Source of the DNA: Numida meleagris | Lineage: Eukaryota; Chordata; Aves; Galliformes; Numididae | Assembly: GCF_002078875.1 (NCBI RefSeq) | Contig: NC_034412.1 | Span: forward strand, 78,068,432-78,132,431 | Direction: 5' to 3' | DNA: 64,000 bases | In this document: in pieces, positions 1 to 12,000 of the stretch | How positions within the stretch are numbered: position 1 is the stretch's first letter | How the letters are laid out: each line of letters begins with the position of its first letter | The notes under the pieces: generated by a model | What the model was told of the DNA's origin: nothing | The model's database searches: none | Seen by the model: the letters and a program-made list of their open reading frames with translations, nothing else | Position numbers and translations under genes: made by a program

Positions 1-335
1 CTGAGGTCACTTGGTTTGTTCAGCTCAGAGCAGAGGAGACTGAGTGAAGGTCTCATGGTGGCCTACAACTCCTCACAGGGAGCAGAGGGGCAGCTCTGAG
101 CTCTGCTCTCTGGCAACAGCAACAGGATCAGAGGGAACAGCATGGAGCTGTGTGAGGAGGGGATCAGATTGGGTGTTAGGAATAGGTTCTTCACTGAGAG
201 GGTGGTTGGGCACTAAAACAGGCTCTGCAGGGAGGTGGTTCAGGCAGCAAGACTGCAGGACTTTAAGGAGCATTTGGACGATGCTCTCAGATATATGGAT
301 TGATTTTTTCTATGACCCTTGTGTATTCTGTAACA
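1..335 (+). mobile_element. CR1 LINE 3' fragment, cut by the window edge
   Basis: The sequence translates to a decayed CR1 ORF2 C-terminus: FFTERVVGH, an NRL motif, REVVQAA, then a DFKEHLDDALR-like stretch at about 187-290. The text GAGCAGAGGAGACTGAG near 28 is the usual CR1 stretch upstream of it. The body of the element would lie to the left of the window. The tail after 290 is degenerate and lacks the ATTCTATG repeats. It looks like an older CR1 subfamily. Confidence 0.85.
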
Positions 336-3300
336 ACTGGCCCTGTATTGCTCTGAGACCTAAGTGGCTAATATCTATATCCTTTCTGCATGCTGCTACA
401 CATATGCTACTGTAGGGAATAACCCAGGAAAGCAAAGAATTAGGTCATCTACTAGATCTTCTGTGTAATCTTTTCATGGTAGATTTTGTTTCGATAGTTA
501 GAATGGAAAAATTATTATCCTATGATAGTTCTTGCTCTGATTTTTTTTTTTCCCCTGAACAAACTAGGAAAAAATAAAACCTTAGAATTTTATTTTTACA
601 TATGTCTACAACTGATACTAGTAGTTTGCATGGTGTTTTACTGTAAGACAGGAATTCACCAAGTAGTGATAATATTTCTCCTGCAGCATGTTCTACTGCT
701 TTATATTTGTACCCTTGCAAGGTTAATAAGATACATGATATATTATCATCATGAGGTGATGCTAACACCCACAAGAGACATAAGAATTTTGCCATTTATT
801 ATACTTGAAGTCAAATAATTTCCTTTAATATTAGTATAATCAACTATTGACTACAAAACCATTTATAGAAAAAGGATTTTTTAAAAAGCCCAAGGAATTT
901 CTAAACCTATACAGCTATCAAGAGTAACTAGAAATTAAAAGAACAGTGCTCTGAAGAGCAACATATTATAAATTAATTGGATTTCCCTCCATTTTTTCAG
1001 ATAATTTTGAAATAAAGGAAAACAAAAAATACTTTCAAAGTAATTATAAAATGTAAAATTAACTCCAAAAATTACAAAGAATATAAAAGCAACAAAAATA
1101 GTTCTCATTAGTAGTGAAACTGAATGTAAAAGAAGGGAATAAAAGAAAGATTTGGAAACTCTTAAGATCTCAACAGTATGCATACCCAAATAAGCTAAGA
1201 TTATGAAGAAATATGCTGTGGGATATTATTGCCTACAATACCAAGACAGAATATTCTGTTTCATGCATAGAATTAAATTCTAAAGAAACGTATGATTTAA
1301 AACAGGTTTGACTGAAACAAACCTTCTGTAATTTTCCCAGGGGGAAAAAAAAACCACAACAACAAAAGAACTACACACACTTTCAGAATGCAAATATTTC
1401 CTAAGAATTCAGGTTTCTTGCAAGGAAAGTCCCTCTCTCCCTTCATACCCACCCTCCAGATGGAAGATTAAAAATTAGCCTATGAATAGCCCAGAATAAC
1501 ATATCACCTTGAGTACAGGAAAATCTTTTAAGCTGGTGTTTTAAAGTAAAATATATATATATATTTATACACAAAAGAACCACTGAGATTTAATCTATTT
1601 GAAAACAGTTCAAATTCTTTCACTAAGTCTGTAAACATGAGAAATCTTCCATAAAAATGAAGTTACAGCAGAAAGGTTCATGGATGCACTAATAAGGAAA
1701 GTGTGTGTGATCTTCTAGATTCAGACCCTTGTCTGACACTCAAGGAAAACACTCTTCTAAATCAACAGATCAGGAAGTATAGAAAAACACTGCCATGTAC
1801 ACTGAAGTATCTATGTGCTTGAAAACATTAAAATCAATTTTCTTTTAAAAATTTCATAATGAAACATTTAATGCAAATTTTTGTCTTATTTACATTATAA
1901 TTACTCTTAGCCAGCTGAACTTAACCTTTAATTGAATGCAACAAGCAATTTAAAAAGCTAGATTTATTGCACTTTAAAGTGTAAGAAAAAAAAACTTCAG
2001 TATAAATATAAAATGCCCTTTTCATTCTCTCCAACTAAAGAACCTCATTTATTATAATTAATGCTGGAAAGTTACTTTTGTTGAAGTCATTTTCACATTA
2101 ATGGTTATTCTGTTGTCATATAATTATCTGCTGCAAGTTTCTTCATTTATTATGACAATTACAAAAATTAAAAAGCTGCAGCTTTTTAATATGTTTCTGA
2201 AAGGTCTTCAGAAGACATAGAATTCTTAAACTTGTTGAAAACCCAAACCGAAACATAAACCTGCCTTTCAGAACTACTAACAGGCATCTTCACAAATATA
2301 CAATTTGTGGTATTGCTTCTTGTTTTGAACTTGAAAACTGTCATAGAATATACTACCATTTTTATCAGAAAGCTGTAAAAAAACCTTTAAAATGCATACA
2401 AGGATAATTTAACATTATGTTATTTACAGTGTTTGCTATTCTTCATGCGTAACAGAGGGTAATAATTCCTTAAGCCTATCAAAACATTAAGCAAAATGAT
2501 TGTGTTACATTAGAATCAATAGTATTCCTACAGTATTCCTTACCAAAAAAATGTTACTATTCAGAAAACTGTACCTTTTCGATACCTAAGACAGAGACAT
2601 ATCCAAATTCTCCTGAAAACTACTATGTTATGCGCAAGTTTGGAGTTAAACTTAAGAAAGGCCTTTCACACTAGAGCCAGTGGAGTGGTGGAAGTAAAAT
2701 TCCCCCTCCACACTATTTCCAACACACTTCCAGACAGCAGATATATTTGTTAATATCAAAACTTTTTTGGGAAAAATAAAACAGAACAAAATAAAAAACA
2801 ATAAAACAGCTAATATTGGAAAGGGTCAAAACAACTCCACCTGAATAAGCATTGCCGCTTCCATCCTAAAATCAGTAGGATAGGCATGTAGAGCTTAGCT
2901 TATTTAATACACCTTTCTCATTTATGGTGGAATATATTTACTTAGGAAAATGAATACTTTGTGCCATATCAGGCCACTGAATATCCTTTCTCTCAGTTTC
3001 TGTTGTTGTTTTTTTTTGTTTTTTTTTTTCCTTTGTTGGCAATTACATGCTTGGAAAACCCAATTTATATAGAGATTCTCTTCATAGAGAGAACAGTCAG
3101 AGTACAGGCTGAGCATAATCTTGAAAGTAACATACCTAAAAGTTTCAGTTCTTGCTAGCCTTCCCTTTGAGAACTTTGTTTGTAAAGAATCTCCTGTTAA
3201 TTTTATGAAATTTTTCTTCTGTATTGTTATTAACAAATTATTTCATTGCTTCATCCTGACTGCACCAGAGCTAGAAACAGATCTAAGACTCTCTGTTTCC

Positions 3301-5750
3301 TGGGATCTATTCCAGTTCCAACTGTGAAATGAACTCTTAAGTTGGACTCAAAGGTGAAAGCTACTTATTTCTTGCTGATGCAGCATTATGCAACTGAATC
3401 CACTGCAAAGATTAATATTTGGCTACCTGAGTTGCTGATTAATCATTGATTAATGGTTTCCTTAACACCTGGATGAAAATATAATTTTAGTTACCTGTAA
3501 TGAATGTCCAACTTTTTTTTTTTTCCAGTAAAAAGCTGTTTACTATTTATTATTCAAATAAAAGCTGTAAAAGCATTTCTATTTTAATTCTCTATCTTCA
3601 TCAAGGGAAGGGTCTTTGCAAGAAAGATCTACTAAAGTGATAAAAAATAATTTTCATTACTTGAGTAGAAATTGCAAAGATTTCAGTCTAAGTTCAGAAT
3701 AAACTAGAAAATACAGTAAAGCTTTCATGTAACTCTTACCAGCAGAAAAGCTGAGAGGAAAAAATGAAATAATCACTCTTCTCAAAGTTTTCCTTCAAAA
3801 TAATAAGGAGTATTGTAACAAATCTATTTTTCTCAAGTCTTAAAGGCATATACATTGCATTTTTTTTTCCAGATTTTCTATAACACAATTCATCACAGCT
3901 CTCATTGAGCTGTGCTCATTATGAGGAGCATTTTGAGTTAGTGCTATGGGAAAAGAAGTCATGTTACTCCAGAACTGGTTGTATAGATCGCTAAGACTAT
4001 GATCACTGCTGAAGAAAGACATATAAACAATATTTTGCTATTGATCATTACCTTATTTTATAGCAAGACAATACCTAAATGTAATTATCTTTACTTGTCA
4101 CCTCAATGAACTACAGATTCTTCTTCCATACTTCCTAGAAGAGTGTCTTATGGGGCTTACAGAAGTGTCAGCTTGCAGAAATGATGTTACCTTTGCCAAA
4201 GTCACAGCTCCAGGAATAATGAGAAATGTATTACGAATGAAACATAGAAAGGTAAATAAAAACCATCACAACCTTATATAGGTTTATAAGCTCCATTGAG
4301 GTCAATCTATTGTCTGATATTTTGTTGCTTTTTGTTTTGGTCTGTGGTTTTGTGTTTGTTTTTGGTTGGTTGTTGTTTGTTTTAGATGGAGGCCTACCAT
4401 GGCCTCTAACATTAAGACTCTATTATATACGAGGAGCTCAGCACCTGTAGGATTTACAGTTTCATGTGTTCTAGCTTACAGCTGGTATTTGGATCAAAGT
4501 GTCCATAATCAAATAAACATTAAAAAATAACAGCTTCAGCTATTTCCTATAATTCTATATCCCTACTGATAGCCTTAGTTACAACACAGTTATCTGTTAC
4601 CCATCAGAAATGTCTAACCTAGGAGAACAGATTCCTTGTAAGCTGTTTTTACTGTCTCAACATAAAGCATAAGAGAAGAATTGCTGTAAAATATAAGGAC
4701 TACATGCCTTTAAGGATGGAACTACATTTAGCTATTTCTAGTGAGTGTAATTCCCTTCTTCACACAGTTGTTATAGCAGTGTGGATGAAGTTTTAATCTA
4801 GCTCCTTACAGCTGAATTTTAGAAATACTGTGTGCTTAAATACTTCATCCCTTTGCAGCCTGTAGTTCCCACTGAAAAAGAAGTGATTATTGTAGTACTG
4901 TGTAAAGGAAATTTTAGTCTTATGTGAGATGTGGAAAAGTAAAAATAATGCAGATTTAGACTCTCTACAAGAGTTTGTCTTAATTGCTGTAAATGATTAA
5001 TCTTTTCAGGATTAGTAGAGGAAGACAAGTCCCAGAAATCCCTTTCAGTGCTCAAGATATTGAAGATTTTGTGACCAGATTTTGAGGTGAGGATTCTCTG
5101 CTCTCTGAGAATATGTAGTGAACACAGCACAAACATTAAAAAGGCACTTTTATTGCAAGTCTCAATGAGCTACAGGGGTTTCCTCATGCGTGATTGTTCT
5201 CTCAAAATTTATTTGGGAACTATGCTTATATGCATATCATTAGATGAAGGTTAGATTATTTATCAATGAGATAGTCAAGACTCTAGGAAAATCACAACAC
5301 AAAAAGATGTCAAGAGGTAACTGTGAGAGAAAATAGTTAACCAACATAGTAAAATTTAGAAAAAAACGTTTCTTACAATAGGAGAGCAGAATTGGCTAAA
5401 AGTCTTGAGCCTAAAAAACATGTTTATTCCATTCTGCTTGTTCCACACCTTCTTGATAGAGAATAAACAAACTTATTTTCAGTGAGAATACATTACTATA
5501 AAGTACCATTATTTTCCAGGAGACAACACTTACAGTTTTTTAATTGCAGCAGTATTACAAAAAATCTCTTTATGTAGGGTTGATCTGAACTTGATAGTGT
5601 GCCTTCATGTAAGAACACTTAACATTAAGTTGCACAAGTGCTAGGAAATATAAGAACTCATCCTGTTTCTAAGTTTAACACTGAGTAGTCTTCTTCAATA
5701 AATGCTACTGTTTTTTTCAGTAAAACTATTTTAATCCATTGTTGAAGTTC
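336..5750. other. AT-rich intronic DNA without recognised genes
   Basis: No exon or transposon was recognised. The stretch has an (AT)n run at 1551-1565, T-rich runs near 3007-3030, a G/T-rich low-complexity stretch at about 4318-4384, and a 24-bp perfect palindrome at 2167-2190. The part from about 1880 to 2200 is rich in TAATTA/ATTAAT-type motifs and could be a conserved non-coding element, but only an alignment can tell. Confidence 0.5.
2167..2190. repeat. 24-bp perfect palindrome with no spacer
   Basis: ATTAAAAAGCTG is followed at once by its exact reverse complement. The centre reads AGCTGCAGCT, which includes a PstI site. Such a sequence could form a small hairpin or bind a symmetric protein dimer. 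Confidence 0.9.
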
Positions 5751-5755
5751 AGTCC
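5751..5755. repeat. Target-site duplication, left copy (AGTCC)
   Basis: AGTCC recurs at 6157-6161 immediately after the LTR's terminal CA. Confidence 0.8.
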
Positions 5756-6156
5756 TGTTGTATTAGACGAATAACGGAGCACTCGGGTTGTAACGCGGAA
5801 GGCCCTTCCCCATTTTGCTTGCTATTGGTTGGCCTACTTACTTGAACCCGTGTCGTAAGATGGAGAGGCTGTACTTCTTTGTTTTAATAACAAGGTGTAT
5901 AACTACTCTATATATGGTTTTTCGGAAGTGAGTGGCCAGAGCAGGATATTCAATATGATTGGCCAGAAGCCCGCGTGAGCTTCTGGAACAGTCTAGTAAA
6001 AGATAAGAAATACTATATAGTGCTGTAGCTTTTACCAATAAACACCATTTTGCTGCTCATCATATTGATGTGTAAAGTGCAGTTATTGGCCAGGACCGGG
6101 TTTTGGTTCTCTGCGTGCAAGGGTAATACGAAAAGGGTCGCTGGAGTTTGGTAACA
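5756..6156 (+). mobile_element. Solo LTR, alpharetrovirus/EAV-like
   Basis: A 401-bp element starts TGTTG and ends TAACA, flanked by a perfect 5-bp duplication AGTCC (5751-5755 and 6157-6161). The U3-like part has inverted CCAAT boxes (ATTGG at 5824 and 5958). A TATATA box lies at 6014-6019 and AATAAA at 6037-6042, about 20 nt later, followed by a CACCATTTTG stretch. TATA, close AATAAA and a CCATTTT-containing R region are the layout of avian leukosis/sarcoma-type LTRs. It is more GC-rich than its surroundings. No internal viral sequence is present. Alpharetroviruses normally duplicate 6 bp, so the family call is not settled. Confidence 0.8.
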
Positions 6157-9022
6157 AGTCCCTAATATATTTTCTATTTCTGTGTAAACCTAATGTTGAT
6201 GAGAAGTGCCAGGCTGTCATCAGACAGAACACTGTCCATCCTTTGACAGCCATTGCTATTCAAAGAGTAGTGGTCTTACCCTTTTTTTCCCATCTGTTCT
6301 AGTTACAGTCTCAACCAAGATACCAGTTAATGCTTCTGGGGCCAAAAGCACCAGTCAAGTAGCTAATGTCCTCCAGGTGTTAACTCATTTTACACAAGCC
6401 ACTTAACTGCCACCTTACCATAATGACTTTTTATCATTGCTGACCTGGACTTGGTTCAATTCTCTTACTATTTATCTTCACTGTAGTTAATGAATTAGTC
6501 TTGTCAGTACAGTTTACTTTCTTAGAACCATCTCAAAAAGCACTTAAAGTCAGTTGCATGTGGCAGAAAAAAAAAGAAAAAACACAGTGCTGGGCAGAGA
6601 ACAGTTTCAGAGACAATAATTTAGTTTTGTAACTTCCTTAAGATACTCAGTTAACATTTATCAATAAATTTCAAGATAAGGCCTTCACATTTTAGAAAAG
6701 TTTTTCCACTTAAAATTCATAGCATGAGTAATAGCATGTGGGATTTTACCTCGTAAAAGCTAAAGGCAATTGGTTCTTTTTGAAGAGAAAAGCAAAAGAA
6801 AAATATTCACTTATCTGAACCTTTGGGGGCATCATGAGCTTTTCTGTATTCTCCCATTACTATTTAGATCAAATCTGACTGTGTCTCAAGTTTCTGTATC
6901 TCTGCTCCTAGCAAGTGAGCTATGCCCCTCAGGAACATCCTTTGTTAGAAGCAGTGCACTGTGGCAGGATAGAGCCTGTCCTCTGTATTGTCCTTTGCAA
7001 AATCTAGCATGTATTCCCCTTTGACTCTCAGCTTACTTTGGTTCCTAAGGGTCTGTCCATGGGCCAGTTTCTCATGCCATTGTTATTTCCTAAAGTTTAA
7101 TTCTGCAGATATGCCCATATGGTGGAAACATAAGGCAGGAAAAGAATCTTACTCACGTCCTTTGAATGCTGTTGAGCCTCTCAGATCAAATCATAGACAG
7201 AAGACACTTCGGTACAGATTAAAATTTCATTTCCCCTCCAACTTTGGTATCATCTATACAGAGAACTATGGGCAGAATAGATTATTTGTCACTCTTTTTT
7301 GAAATAAAAAGGATAACAATGTCAAAATTGTTATGCTGTTTCTTTTTCAGATTTACTTGAGCCTATGGTAATTGTTTAAATCTCAGTGATGGCCAGAGCA
7401 TTCTAAGAGTAGAAGCAAAGATCATGTATCTTTCCTCAGCCAGTCCACTGTACTTCTGCACACCAAGTACAGATTGTAACATTTGCAAGCCACAATATGC
7501 AAGTTCCTTGGATATTGTCAGAAGGATCCATCAGTGCATTTTTCCAGTGCTTTGGGACAGTTAAAATATTTTCTTGTACACTTCACAAAGCATAATGAAA
7601 TTTTTGTCATCATGCTATTAAAAATTTGTTGCTCATAGTTGCACCTTTTTTTCCTGCTTTCTACCCTTCACCATGAAAAAAAAATGCTGCTTTATTGCCT
7701 TCTCATATATTTGAACTGTGGCTATGCATGAGATACCAGAAACAAATATATACCCAGAGCTGTCAGATCAACTGGCATGTCACAATAATCCCTGTATTAC
7801 CATTGCAATAGACAAAATATAAAAATATGCTAGCACAAATTATGTAATTCAGCAGCAGGAAATGATTGTCACTAGTTATAAAACTAAACATTGAAAGATA
7901 TTAATAACATAATATATGATACATGCTTAAGTTTATTTTTCAAATATTCTTTTAAAACCAAATGGTTTCTATTCACCATGAGAGAAAAGAAGACTCTGCT
8001 ATAAGCTGACAGCAGTGGAATGTGAAATTACATCAGATATCTTTGCCTTCTATTTGTAGGAAAAGCTTGCAATGTCAAATTCCACTGAAATGTTACTTCA
8101 GCATCTCTTGATAATGTAAATGCCTCTGCACTGCCCCAAAAGGGGACGCATTCTCTTCTTCAAAAGCAACATGAGTTAATTGTGAGTAAAATGCCCTCAC
8201 ATAACAAAACTATTGACATACAGTACATTTGGAACACTTTAAAGGTAGTGTGACCACAGGACAAAAGTACCAAACACTTTTTGGTTTCTCCAGATTCAGT
8301 TTAAAAAGCCTTTTTCCAAGATTCACTCTATGGACATTACTGGTCTTTATAAGGCAAATCTGTCTTACAAAAAAAAAGAAAGAAAGAAGAAATAATCCGT
8401 CACAAAAGAAAATAAGTCAGCCATAAACCCACAGGAAAAGAAAACACTATGGTACAAGCTCATCGAATGGCTTGTTTACATGTGATTTTAGACATGATGC
8501 ACTTTGATTTTCCTTCCCTTGTTGATGAAATAATACAGATTGCTTAGTAAAAGAACAAGTGCCCCCTCAGGGCTCTTTAGGGTTGATTTGTTCCTTAGAT
8601 ATAGCAAAAAACAGGTTAAGACAAGCAAGTTGGGTAAGCCAGTATGTTTAGTTGCAAGAGCAACCAAAGAACAAGCAAAATAAATTAACTCCATAAATAC
8701 AGTTCTTCTGTTACTGCCCTTACATTTCACTTCTTCTATCATCCAAACAGAAATTCACATTTGTGCCTTAACTTCAGTTATTTTATATCATAAAAAGAAA
8801 TAGTTTTGAATCATCTAATCCAATATACCTTTCTTACTATTACTTACTGAGATATGTTTTTCCTTTCCATAATTCTTAAAAGCACTATGAGAACAGGCAG
8901 CTCTTTTAAACGTGAATGAATCAGTGATTAATGTTGATTTATTTCTACCAGCATGTTTCAAGTTAACTGTAATATAAGGTTTTAAATTAGTATTATTAGA
9001 ATTTAATACTCAATTCCAATGT

Positions 9023-9055
9023 AAAAAAAACAAACAAACAAACAAACAAAAAAAA
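9023..9055. repeat. (CAAA)n microsatellite
   Basis: About five CAAA units flanked by A runs. Confidence 0.85.
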
Positions 9056-12000
9056 CACAACACCCTCATAAGAGGCACATTAAACTACAGTTTCTTACAT
9101 AACCAATGTGAACCTGAACTGCTTTCTGTTGCTGTTGCTACTTGCCCAAATGAGATCATTCTCCTCTGGAATCTTATTTTAAATTTCTGTACTAATAGAT
9201 TTCTATAATTTCTCAAAGTTCCTAATACTCATTTTCTTCTAGCATATGTGATCATTATTTTTATACGTATTCAACCAAAGCACATGTAGGTGATACGATA
9301 GTAATATTCAGCCATACCTAAATGTCTAAATTTACATTATACTGGCCCCGAAATTCTCTGGTCCTTAAAGAACAGTTATTTTTCTTGAAGAGCAATTACT
9401 TTCTGTTAAACAGGATTTTCAGAACTCCAAGTGTCACATATCATACTGTTCTGGATTTAAAAAGAAAAGGAAAATTGATTTGTTTCTATACATTTTTGTA
9501 TTTTTCATCACTTTACAAATACACAAATTAAGAGAGAATTTAATTAAAAATTTAAGAGAGAACTGAGTAAATACCCAGATATGCAAATCAGACTACGAAA
9601 CTGCTATACAAATATTTATCAGTAAATCAGGGTGACATTTATCTGTTCTGTGTACTTGCACTACATTATTACTCAAAATGAAACCTTAATATAACAAGGG
9701 TTAATTTATAATGTAATTTATAAATGAGCCAATTCTATTTGAGGTTTGAATTTGAATGTAGAGTTTTAAGCACAAATCTTTGTGAATGTTATGATTTATT
9801 TACATTAGTGTGGCCAAGTAGATACATCCTTGTCCCTTAAGTACAAATAAAACATTTTGAAAACAATGTCAGATTTTTGTTCTGAACAGCAATAAAATAA
9901 TTAATACTTGATTTTTTTTTAATGGACTGAAGGAAAACATGCAGATTTTACTCTAGATTTCTTCAATTCGTACATAGTAAAAACTACCCCAACTTTTAAA
10001 ACATCAAACCTATTGGAGAATGCTGTATTTTATACATGTATTATATGGTAAAATTTACTTTTGGTGTGATTAATTATAAAAAAAAATGAACAGAAGTTGG
10101 TAACCAACAGTCAAGAACATTTAGAATAAACATGAAATGAAGAAATAACGCTACAAAGAACTTATTTTGGATTGTCATTATACTTGATTAGGAGAGACAG
10201 AAGGATCTAATGGTGTCCAGGAAACTGAAGAAACTGTCATTAAAAACAGAGAACTGGCAAAATACAGCACACTGAAAGGGCTCCTCTGAACTGAGGGAAA
10301 AAATGAATTTCTGCAGACTATCTGCAATTGATTTTTTCCAGGAAAGAGGCTATACTGTATGCAAAGGCTGCTAAATATTCCATTCATAAACCAGATGTCT
10401 CTTCTTCTTTGAGTCTAAATTTTGAAATACGTTTTTCCCCCATCCACATTCAAGACTCCGACAGTATCAAAAAGTTCTGCAGTCTGCATCAGTGGGAGGC
10501 AACCTGAGCTAGTAGTTGGCATGGAAGACTTGGATAAAAGCCTAACTCCACTAAGTCAACAGAAAGACTCTCATCAACTTGACTGCAGACTGGAAGTTGG
10601 TGTCCTCGAGGGGTGGCAAGTTTTTGGCTCTACTTTTTAGAACAATTCACAGGATGACACTGGACACACTAGCTCACTTTCTGATTATTTCATTCTCCAT
10701 TTCTCATTTTAGTATGTTCTTTCTCATGCCCCTAAGTGATTTGAAATTCATAGATGAAGTAGGTTATATAAATGGAACCATGTAGATCTCCTGAGTATTT
10801 GCAGAAAGAACTGACTCATCAAGATGTGTACAAGCATTCATGCACACCCGCATGTATGAATATAAACCCTTCCCTCAACGCTTCTCCCTGACAGATATAA
10901 CAGCCAGAACACTTCCTTAAGACTGCAAAGCCTTTCTCCGTTTTCAAATCATTGATCAAAAACAGATGGAATATGACTTTATTTTCAAAAGGCATTACAA
11001 GAGAGCTAAGTTATAATAAGAAGTAGTTCAAGGTGTCTGATAACAGTGTACTGTTCTTAAGAGCGGAGTCCACTTCTTGATGTACATATTTTCTTTTTTA
11101 GAGTGCTGAAATCAGGACTAGCAGGAGTCACAATTCCATTTTTTATTTTTTTTTAAAGAGCATACGCTGTTTTTCACTGTGAGGTATAAAGGAAACTTGA
11201 GCAAATAACATAGGAATAGCATGAGAAAGAACAATGCTCTTTAGAAAAAAAAAGAAAAAAGAAAAAGCAGAATTCTTTGTTAGCTTTGTTATCAGTGTAT
11301 AGGGGGAGGTTTCCAACACAGAGATATGCATTCCTTCTTTGATTTTGTTGGTATTTCTGTGGATGGCCACAGAACATAAAAATGTAAGGAGAGAAGACAT
11401 CATATACTGTTCTGGCGAATTCAGATTGTTATTTCTGCTCACAGTTGGCATATATTTGGTCTTTTGATTAGCATTATACATCTGAAGTACAATGTAAACA
11501 TAAAATATTATATAAGATAAAGTAATTCTTAGCACAATACCATGTAATTCAGGACCTAAAAGAATAGTTTAAATTTCTACATTATGCTATTAACCTAATG
11601 AAGTTAAAACATACGTAAAATATATGTCATGACTTGCAATTTGTAACACAGTTTAAAATATTTATCTAATTTTCTTCGCAAGTATATTTATATAATTTTT
11701 TCCAAATGCACAGGAACTCTTGCAGAATACTGTGCAATTTTGAATTTTGAATGCATGTTAGTTAGCAAAATATACACTTTCCTGATGAGGAAACTTACTG
11801 GCATATGAGGTATGATCATCTGAAGAAACTTGGTAAAAGAATGAAAAGGAGAAAAAAAAAAAGGACAAAAACAGTCAAAGTTCTTCCCAGGCAGACGCAT
11901 TTTCCTACATAAGACTGCACTAGTATAACATCCTTGCATAGTGAGTCTTCTGCCTGAGAAACTCATATGGTTTCTTTTCCTCTTATAAAATGGCCTTTTA

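Noticed and set aside
11143..11535. A 130-codon minus-strand ORF with hydrophobic segments
   Set aside because: Hydrophobicity follows from A/T-rich codons (Phe, Ile, Tyr, Leu), and poly-A/T runs create the Lys and Phe tracts.
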